Source: an uncultured Clostridia bacterium (GTDB taxonomy: Bacteria > Bacillota > Clostridia > Christensenellales > UBA1242). Taken from it: a stretch of 64,000 bases of DNA. Shown here one piece after another: positions 59,801-64,000 of this stretch. Position 1 is the stretch's first letter. Each line of letters opens with the position of its first letter. The stretch lies in the NCBI GenBank assembly GCA_934747885.1, contig CAKVHE010000001.1, positions 124,001 to 188,000 on the forward strand. The letters are read 5' to 3'. The notes beneath the pieces are model-generated. The model saw only the letters and a list, made by a program, of their open reading frames with translations, was not told where the DNA came from and did not search any database. A program made the translations under genes and the position numbers.

Positions 59801-62800
59801 AACCCAGACGGCGAAGACGAAAACGGCGATTATATTTACAACTACGAAGAACTAGAAATTGGCAACTACATAATTACTAGCGAAGTGCAAAACTTCCAAT
59901 ACACCAACAAGTTTAACCTAGACGGCACCATGGACAAAAAATTGTATTACGAATTTGTAAACAAATATTTGGCAGATGGTACCCTAGAAAAATTTTATAG
60001 CACCAAGCAGTACCTAACCACCGATGATGTAGACAGCTACGGCAACCTAATTACCGACTACATCACCAAAGAAATAGTTCCAAACTTCACCCAAGTGGTT
60101 GTTAATGCCGAAGGCACCACCTCAATTGGTTATACCGATGAAAAAACCGGCGAGTTTGTAGCCGTTTACACCTTGCCAGCCATTCATTACGGGCTAGTAA
60201 AGGCCACCGACAAAAAAGGTGAAGTTAGTTACTATTTGTACGACAAAGACGAACTTGCAAAATCTGGCGACTACTCAAAAGTAGAACTCTTACCACTTAT
60301 TGAGAGCAACGGCAAATTGATGTTTGCCACCGACGCAAACGGCGACTATATGGACGAACTAGCGCTAAAAATGCAAGTGCTATTTGAACAACTTAACCTT
60401 GCCATCAACGACCAAACCGCAGGCATTGCCGAAAGAATGATAAACAGCCTTTCAACTGGTGCAGGCGCCTTGCTAACCATGCTATTTGGCTCCATTATTT
60501 ACGACACCACCAGTTACAACCACGCTGTACCACTAGTTGGAACCATCTTAAACGCACTACGCAAGTTCTTCGTTGCAAAAGACCTCGAACCGGGAGTGTA
60601 CTCCAACGCAGCAACTTTACTACTTGGCAACTTTAAACGCGTGCTCTTAGCTCCAAGCGGACAAAACAACATTCAAACCATTTTGGCAAAACTTACCGAA
60701 GGTTCCACCCCAGAAAATAGTACGGAAAAACTTACCGCCAACTTAAAAAGCACTATTTCTAACTTAACTGACCTACTATTCAAACCTTACAACTCAATAG
60801 ATGCAGTTGCCGAAGACGCCGACAAATATGTTACCTCTCTTAACAAACTGATGTTAAGCATATTGGATACTAACATAAGTGGCGCAACCACCATAGTGGA
60901 CAAACTGACGGGCGGACTACTAAGCGAAGTAAACGAACTTATGCTAGACAAAGCCATCGAAAACTTGCTTTACACCACCGACAAAAATGGCAACAAAGTT
61001 AGCCGACTAGACCTAATAAATAACGGTGACAACACCAAAGCCTACTCGCGTTACATCTTTTATGTAACTCCGGTAACTTACAGCTATGACGCTGGCACCA
61101 CCACCGGAATTTATGAAGGCACAGGCGACACCAACGGCAAGATAAAATACCTAAATGACGCTTCAAACGTACAACAGGTATACACCACTCGCCTACTTGC
61201 AAACAGCAGCAGCTTAAAAGAGCTATTGCCGGTAATAAAAATTGGTTCGTACTTCCACGCTTATCGCAACACTTACAGGAATAGCCTAAAACTCCAAAAA
61301 GACCGCATCGCGCGTGAAATTTTGGTAAACAGCACCTACATTTCAAACAATATCTCAAAAATGGACGGCACCGAAGACGAGTACCGCGTAAGTAAGGATA
61401 TCTTAACCGACTCCACCGACGGCAACGAACTCACCTTGTATTTTGACCGTCACACCGGCATAAAATTGCAAGCCGTTGCCAACACTGGCTACCGCATTGC
61501 AAATTGGTACCTAAGTTATTACAGCGAAACCACCGGTGAGTATGTGCTAAGTCGCACCCCACTAACCTCAGGCACCGACGGCGGATACAAAAACGAGATA
61601 CTAAACATCGAGTACATAAAAGGCGACCTAAACGGCACTTATGTGGACGGCTGGGTAATTATTGACGGTTACAATCCGGTTTATGCCGACGACGGCGTAA
61701 CCGAAATTGGCAAAACTCCAATTTATCGCGTGGACGAAAACGGTGACATTGCCACCGTTCCAGAACGCATAGTAAGTTTGTACGCCGGCTACTACCTAAC
61801 CTACCTAAAACGCACCGACGGCACCACCGAAGATGTAATATTTGATGGCTCGCACTACTACTACGCAAGTGCAGTAACCACCGGCACAAGTTCTAGCCTT
61901 GCTGGCACACCGGTAGAAGTTACTTACACCTTAACCAAGCCAGACGCCGAAGCACGCGCATACACCACGAGCGACCAAAAACTTATTACCACTCGCGTGT
62001 ACCTAAACAGCAATAACGGCAAATATTACTACGACGCCGGCTTTACCAGTGCGGTTTCAACCAGCCTAGCCGATTATATCGACCCAAATATGTACAGCGT
62101 GTACAGTCAAGTGGTTCCAAGTTGGATAACCAACGAACGCTACTTTGAATATTCAAGTATGGCGGAAGAAGGCACCAACTACGAAGTTTTGTTAAGCAAC
62201 GAACGCGCAACTTCAGGCACTTACAAGTTTTACAAAAACAAACCGCTCGAATATGTAATTTTTGAAAACAAACTACTATCTTACGAAAACTTTGCAAATG
62301 CAAAAATTAACCGTGGCTTGATTGACACCTTGTCGGGCAGAGCAAAACCGGACACTCGTCTAACGGCAACCAGCCAAATTGGTTACATAATTGACTACAC
62401 GGCAGGCACTGGCAGAATTATTAGACTAAACAACCTATCTAATGAACTCAAAATCTACAACGGCGACTACATTTATGATTACCACCTATCTTCGCCAATC
62501 AACAAAATGACGCTAAACGGCAAAACCTTATATTACTACGCCGGCGCGTTCTACCAAAGTGTAAAACTCACCTTTACGCGTAATGGCAGCACCACTACCC
62601 CAATTACTTTAAGTAATGGCGCAATGCTAGACACCAGTTACCTATTTAGCGGATACAGTGATAGCGAAGTTACCGTAACTTACGAACAAAAATGCACCGA
62701 TGCCGAAATGATAGAATTTACCGGACTGACCGCTAGTGGCACCAACACCGCAGGCAATCACTACGGCAACCAAAATCCAACCGGCATAGAAATGAGTTAT

Positions 62801-64000
62801 GGCGTAAGTTATAGCCTATCTGGCGGAACCATAGTAAAAGACGCAGCCGGAACCCGAATTGAGTACAACTTTGAAATTTATGAGTACGTAAAAAATCCAT
62901 ACTACGGCGTTGGTACCGAATATGAACTAATTTACGTAGAAGGCAAAACCCAAGTACACTGCAAAACCGAAGTTGGACTAGATATGGTAGAAGATTTGCC
63001 AAGCTACCGCTTGTACAAACTCACCAGCAACCATAGCGCCCTAGTTCCAGACTACACCGAAGAAGAAGATGACGAACTTGGCATAAAAGAATACTACCTA
63101 AAACTCAACGCGAACGGCTCTATAGAACTAGTATTTAAGTACCAAAACGAAACCGAATTTGACTTTGACGAAAACAACTTTGGTATGCTAAACGGCATTG
63201 GTAGTGACACCGACGGCACCTTTGCCCTAACTTCTGGCAACAGCAGGCTATATCTTACCGAAAATTACAAACTCTACCGCACCCGCATCGAAAGCAACTT
63301 TACGGTAGACGACGACGGCAATCTAATTATTTCAAGACTTAACCAAAACTTGCGAATTTGTGCGGAATTTGTCGAAACTTACAACGTAAGCATCTACGCC
63401 GAAAATTACGACAACTCCGGTATAGAAATCTTAAACGCCTACTATTACAACGCAGTTGACAACACAAATGCTATTCGCACCGACGCCGACGGCAACATCA
63501 AGAGCGACACCAACTCAAATGGCGGACTTGTCGACAGCGCTATTAACGAAGCAGGCGCCGGCCTAATTGACCTATCCACCCTATACACCACGATGGGCAA
63601 CAAAATGCAAGAAAAAATAGGCATTGGCAGCCGCAACTACAACCTATACCGCGAAAAGACTTTGACCAAAAACGGCAAGACCTACACCGCAACTGATGTA
63701 GATTGTGGAAATGTGGTATACGGCGAAAACGCGGACGACACCAACGACAAAACGGTTTACCGCATCAGACGCACCTACAACAAATCTACGGGCACTTACC
63801 GCTACTCTTACCTCGGCACTTCCGACAAAGACCTAGCGGAACTTACCCCACTTAACAAAATTACTAGACTAACCGACTTGTTCAATGGCGGAAATTATCA
63901 GGTAAATTACAACGACTACACCATGCTGCTAGACGCAAAATATACCAAAAATAATTCTCCATCACTAAAATTTGCTTCACGCACCAACGCCGACGGTAGC
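47837..64000 (+). CDS. Giant surface lipoprotein, at least 5388 residues, C-terminus beyond the window
   Basis: One frame runs open for 16,164 bases from ATG 47837 (ribosome binding site TTAGGAGA) to the window end. Residues 1-70 are a basic Ser/Ala/Lys tail; 72-90 are hydrophobic and end in lipobox LSAC (Cys91), so the rest should be outside the cell. The body is rich in Thr, Ser, Asn, Gly and Tyr with few Cys or Trp, mostly strands, with recurring G-x-YYY hairpins (for example near 1250, 2590, 3620, 4670, 4890). A carboxypeptidase-regulatory-like word (TITTGENGEFSLAGL) is near 635. Helical islands are near 1482-1535, 2290-2410 and 4178-4385. InlB/bacterial-repeat-like segments FKEW (about 3880-3945) and GYRIANWYL (about 4550) occur. 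No catalytic motif is seen. Adhesin or surface scaffold is inference. Confidence 0.93.
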   Translation, partial: MNLWQKLFKGKNQKENTSASRAKASPAQCQSEKMATSAKNISGAKASKAARVQQQSNAAPKSAHSKGFLQSAKAMLGLVVILCLSFVLSACDTSSVTDIFNRDSSIYDSLGRLMLTPSTVTFVETEREETSGSTTGDYQDVNTTNSRTGSFVISYNPYEHSLTDESSVVYRFPDLSFVVDGETIYYFASESLQNLSLYSGNTYSFTAHPEVFARYSSRLSGGLVYSNQSLGANATNKVNEYYPLSLTGQFLKYNNQTGKLEEVSSSEICIEYRLTVIDTATGSEAIFDESTQSYLVTPGAAYNSISYSIRYNPALKNGGTRRSLKVKLLVGESSVLYGNSAFSNACVFDVSKLTFSVNSANSAELGYGELIVGDEYYFYDKTTTFSAENQTYYLTSVTGFFPYGRQVKVSRSFPGSKIGTAGNEDASSDYALASWTVNTYSNEVTASPIMMDGLPITTASLSESELNILRSSISTDLATVGNQSDIDKLFALSQNNLSSKRSNVDYVRNSSVYNLSTDGIKRANGVEENARTYVGSYLSNSTKVDKRADSQNLYFEQINTTSRTSTLTAISCKENHGNSFVGNYTKVTNFLVSGSAFNGEDNFKALEGLNLNIYTRELTSDGQWKVSARPLIHNGVSQAGTITTGENGEFSLAGLRLNEFIGTSAKNASGVNFYLYSTTFGELSHTEGKSKGLLIANESLTSERIKFADRTSVAIIGTTKPDNSNLKVNLVTLNQSGTGYTSLENLTDPIAYELIKSVTSAPDSDGYLTTQILLSMLLPEDSMLIGYNLLTDNSDTREYTFLDKRNGDVYQLTAVPQANGTYAYTLNSTKGLSASEETLTGITEKTNYTYNGATIACLDYLNLVDVYLIRQLTAPESYRTSVFKTLDNEGNQTYDDNGKALTHGGYVDANGNEILGTIQEGDSGYEDCIYFDYLGRGILPSVLKTRGVVLTKANYNYFYYYVISLANADGNYKDKSAERTRTAIEFIGSGEDDTPQTWDSYKLLGATAGYTFYNAPKELCDKLQEGQTFEIAAITGNTKADGTSIGNAKRYHSKLSTIKQSNGQYAYTYLFDKTGNMFECGSDGTTGNADNYFNALMTEKAENAYGKNSIFAITIKSSQTEALAYIQLTEKDQGKVSLVSGVDFALTSPSQCINKETSLKVDIFGQAESDANNKNTSVSTQDISAEYFYNAEMSMVIAKFMGLGGSTEYYTQAPNGDYIIVSSNVQNLNNGYLIYNVYDRYISYASSSTGTYYKLKQFNGAYYLTNETTGATKKYSADKITFTARGITINGSEVMYLDGSTYTTYEFTSEFRLNKNYTLSDFLYTTNEYGNLSRPLTGSSDETSPLFTAILQPIKLEDGSTIYYLVDGGNDVGNTSDQFVDISYNGIRDEKSSFTFVGTSAASGTNYFLNANGKLISEIKSATFNEVSGSSSIRYSYYLLGTYLSENFNKNTKYYLSVEDGYIYKRTSNLDLDHILSNSAYFNGINKTAIDLAKTEFARAYFELGASANITAEQKAEIVQKITEKLSGNFTEADLLTGSKFFLTRTSDKLYNYSLTYTLNMPELSSDSIILDANKLKANYALAETLLEVYTNAELGNIVVNSANGNIVAIKDSSGKLKLAGQSLDPSKILATLLGTRDTDTRALSKITSGEMAKSNAYALTTTSASTENSSQAKATTLGVKTYLFTLTELRVYGSKTISQVITDGAYDEEDSDSVACLFAEVDSTTLDSANGTLTGTTVVTENMALKGAENAGIMRTLYRTEFKMVVTKSSLSANKNAVDVVAVPQQNGGTSYYYFNEGLNTYVAPNGNTLTTDRLIAKAQKYIYNETTQLLELEGNTNIAISPAEIYGARLEAGVYEAKSLTNGEVVYVLTLSHQGIVVSADDALSNLVGVILTITENHYSTATYTPYIKQGTIGTVRSSSATTAYTFSEFAVEDGKVTGDLVQAKLVIKLLNGKYLVEHYDTQNNYIDLSVTITNNTHTGEVPSASDRITLKSGADGSTILDDINFDLNKASSSTSITSEVFSSLLSSSSVRASANINGEKITYTVFKLTDENGNTVGFNLANGERLTEVYLKTEDGKLVPADETDADAQKYYIYTTSIKDSLAGVTGRTALHSYSVDGDKISQIKSASLSQGQVVAVLTNYLASRSLTAYIGLVLDEAGKVVGARRLSGIPVDTTHDKRGNLQDITYAISTNLATGTEDAPNLQMLEYSYSDIKFVSTKSQLKAELASSAPNFVYFNETEVVNGKNNYQTNTSQIYLYYDMSTLSYRVKSTDASGKTVYNKRETTFMTTAIAEEFLGETNLYFGELSNFYALLNNTKDASGKQLDFTSLNSSLLKRVLGADKAILKGEHLRAIYKYMTANLAQDETESVMSKLVNKINSLGGFDAGQKANLVEICAFVELMDGKIADNLYYYYKPINLSSKTNIYVRQDEVMVGLTTKVVNYYIRQTALDNSGNETINKTKYTGITNARKDYSRANIYYEVVSSDGSTYYVKNAWEKSETVYGDYIFKGLKLYDELGIEQTELRLVFSADSDTVKQAVIKSGSRFVEVDYTVCFYQTLTGEYGICYRTTDGKYYKSIESLVYNADGTLTEIVYDGAYYKKGNITENGFLYSLNEGKTWHNLYRRKVNGEYNYYSAENLTYTYRGAEVYYDEASGSYYTDRNLSSYTYYDENLTSYPATLIGGNFYIDEDLNYHELVLDDADKEIYTNIYKYNNNLYYGRLEVFTALIGNSLNTYASVPSLDGGALTKKFYALGSDTDTSQLSSDMSWADAKRVLGRLTETGDPAVVNAKIVASVAYYLTDFKFSALSHKYGFNQTSLSQGANILPAYLNGGSYYRVKAEISVPKSPILGADATSYTVDGKTFGTRRELNEYLRTATNGTKKVVLHYIFKDVKLVVGTDGNSYYVHGSNYYAVNGSFENSLKNGTVPAVEIASEGVTTTYDLTSNEGIETTYHNFVTNSNLILKSYTSKVDGSIYINIKPSYTYSGRIEELDGIKFTSDLFTGDYQTIITDSGSSITATKTSYIFSNYNKITTGGLSFITRTTYTKGEALTLTDAEKASIKPVLSGQFTPTRTSSSLLYDKGGNAIMSTESYVQSGYTFNNPLDGTSSTVEANNGAGLGTTNGISKIVLNGKYQITISNYSVYNNLVGEFQKATINLTFTPRFYYASDYSGYYNFVGIEGFLYYDGAENGYRFIKGDFSNLVNRSYQNRLTGEQYYEYSYLYDERTQTYYSVNRFEYTVFNTLYYALDQKAFSFIKTVDGEKTIETASTKTFENVELLTNGINLYYRYKGIIYASTTDLTLDGSKRNIILGNVWYSLAYERNFIQFLASDFINSYHNDLTATAYYPSVICTATFSSNIVARADELYTYDSTGSLRSAYLLGTDLAINVLGKTTRTSADPIILPSFFALSSGEPTDSSILGDKNNYYDVDYSSIKTQKYGLVGVNIYDGAPYPNLVISISIRHKLTDDSVVTLGLNIKKAYALEVMANANNQTRAETITGFSTYSFKDTETNIDNNNYPKFVLSLQNKLSGEILVSDNYYDLSLEKNSDVKGSEVSITDVTTISSAENYEHNKLYNSNLTHNYLFYKQGYVLLYDNSTTLGGSSKGLTVYAKNNNHNYAIKINSKTYYYNLASGKGYLCYNSPLNRVPTNANPLDYIKVVTSDGESYYYKKAKLQTRGGNLIIQNYNEDVYLYTDYAARNFKQKAYETYLDATEEKANYSTDEHNSHYRFSLDDYAWHEVVYDQTGTPVLASSYSFWSTNAYSMTEVPSLDIHGFTEKADGTISLTSSCFENGYCTGLDALTASSGDLLTNAENYDELLIGGTTSAYRIKANSYNSYTGWFKSVPYTIKNLSTSADQYFVSSKETAVFVTNPLITFNDGTQSVKYRFKEWRIYTKYNSEILFLNSYETERLESPTSATLTFVPETADYYVVLPVYERVFELQLSMQVLNGMSGQGGTITALYKNGERVDASEKFVEENTRDVNLISYNPDGEDENGDYIYNYEELEIGNYIITSEVQNFQYTNKFNLDGTMDKKLYYEFVNKYLADGTLEKFYSTKQYLTTDDVDSYGNLITDYITKEIVPNFTQVVVNAEGTTSIGYTDEKTGEFVAVYTLPAIHYGLVKATDKKGEVSYYLYDKDELAKSGDYSKVELLPLIESNGKLMFATDANGDYMDELALKMQVLFEQLNLAINDQTAGIAERMINSLSTGAGALLTMLFGSIIYDTTSYNHAVPLVGTILNALRKFFVAKDLEPGVYSNAATLLLGNFKRVLLAPSGQNNIQTILAKLTEGSTPENSTEKLTANLKSTISNLTDLLFKPYNSIDAVAEDADKYVTSLNKLMLSILDTNISGATTIVDKLTGGLLSEVNELMLDKAIENLLYTTDKNGNKVSRLDLINNGDNTKAYSRYIFYVTPVTYSYDAGTTTGIYEGTGDTNGKIKYLNDASNVQQVYTTRLLANSSSLKELLPVIKIGSYFHAYRNTYRNSLKLQKDRIAREILVNSTYISNNISKMDGTEDEYRVSKDILTDSTDGNELTLYFDRHTGIKLQAVANTGYRIANWYLSYYSETTGEYVLSRTPLTSGTDGGYKNEILNIEYIKGDLNGTYVDGWVIIDGYNPVYADDGVTEIGKTPIYRVDENGDIATVPERIVSLYAGYYLTYLKRTDGTTEDVIFDGSHYYYASAVTTGTSSSLAGTPVEVTYTLTKPDAEARAYTTSDQKLITTRVYLNSNNGKYYYDAGFTSAVSTSLADYIDPNMYSVYSQVVPSWITNERYFEYSSMAEEGTNYEVLLSNERATSGTYKFYKNKPLEYVIFENKLLSYENFANAKINRGLIDTLSGRAKPDTRLTATSQIGYIIDYTAGTGRIIRLNNLSNELKIYNGDYIYDYHLSSPINKMTLNGKTLYYYAGAFYQSVKLTFTRNGSTTTPITLSNGAMLDTSYLFSGYSDSEVTVTYEQKCTDAEMIEFTGLTASGTNTAGNHYGNQNPTGIEMSYGVSYSLSGGTIVKDAAGTRIEYNFEIYEYVKNPYYGVGTEYELIYVEGKTQVHCKTEVGLDMVEDLPSYRLYKLTSNHSALVPDYTEEEDDELGIKEYYLKLNANGSIELVFKYQNETEFDFDENNFGMLNGIGSDTDGTFALTSGNSRLYLTENYKLYRTRIESNFTVDDDGNLIISRLNQNLRICAEFVETYNVSIYAENYDNSGIEILNAYYYNAVDNTNAIRTDADGNIKSDTNSNGGLVDSAINEAGAGLIDLSTLYTTMGNKMQEKIGIGSRNYNLYREKTLTKNGKTYTATDVDCGNVVYGENADDTNDKTVYRIRRTYNKSTGTYRYSYLGTSDKDLAELTPLNKITRLTDLFNGGNYQVNYNDYTMLLDAKYTKNNSPSLKFASRTNADGS

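Noticed and set aside
48000..64000. Short minus-strand frames opposite the giant gene
   Set aside because: Cys/Arg/Leu-rich shadows of the plus-strand codon pattern, without ribosome binding sites.

Overview
The window looks like a chromosome segment from an AT-rich, probably uncultured member of the Clostridia. Supporting markers are a CIRCE-controlled hrcA-grpE-dnaK heat-shock operon, a sporulation sigma factor of the SigK type, RNase J, HelD, a TrmR/TrhP tRNA wobble-modification pair, and a class A RNase P RNA. Promoters close to the sigma-A consensus (TTGACA-17-TATAAT) are easy to read. Most genes are on the minus strand. Placement below class is inference.

Layout. 1-8.4 kb is housekeeping: partial dnaK, grpE, hrcA, an inverted hemW, lepA, a degenerate glycerophosphodiesterase-like gene and a pnuC-like transporter. 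8.4-17.1 kb has helD, a large orphan protein of 1383 residues and rarA, interleaved with three copies of a structured non-coding repeat (called R1 here). 17.1-22.8 kb holds five small lipoproteins that look related, with sigK and the RNase P RNA (rnpB) between them. 22.8-28.1 kb carries trhP, trmR, RNase J and a polytopic membrane protein.

28.5-44.4 kb is a phage structural module read on the minus strand: large terminase, replication initiator with iterons inside its own gene, two small proteins, portal, scaffold, major capsid protein, head-completion proteins, stopper/tail proteins, a long coiled-coil protein and a holin-like protein. No integrase, repressor, endolysin or tape-measure gene is visible, so it is a remnant, a reduced short-tailed element, or one whose other genes lie elsewhere. 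It is followed by a plus-strand membrane-anchored surface protein with an apparently leaderless promoter, and one more minus-strand gene of unknown function.

46.3-47.8 kb is a gene-free stretch with a tandem 50-bp repeat and SOS-box-like palindromes. From 47,837 to the end of the window (64,000) a single plus-strand reading frame stays open for 5388 codons without reaching a stop. It has a good ribosome binding site and a lipobox, and its body is rich in Thr, Ser, Asn and Tyr. It is a giant, presumably surface-anchored lipoprotein, and it is the most striking object in the window. A second short intergenic repeat family (R2) occurs three times.
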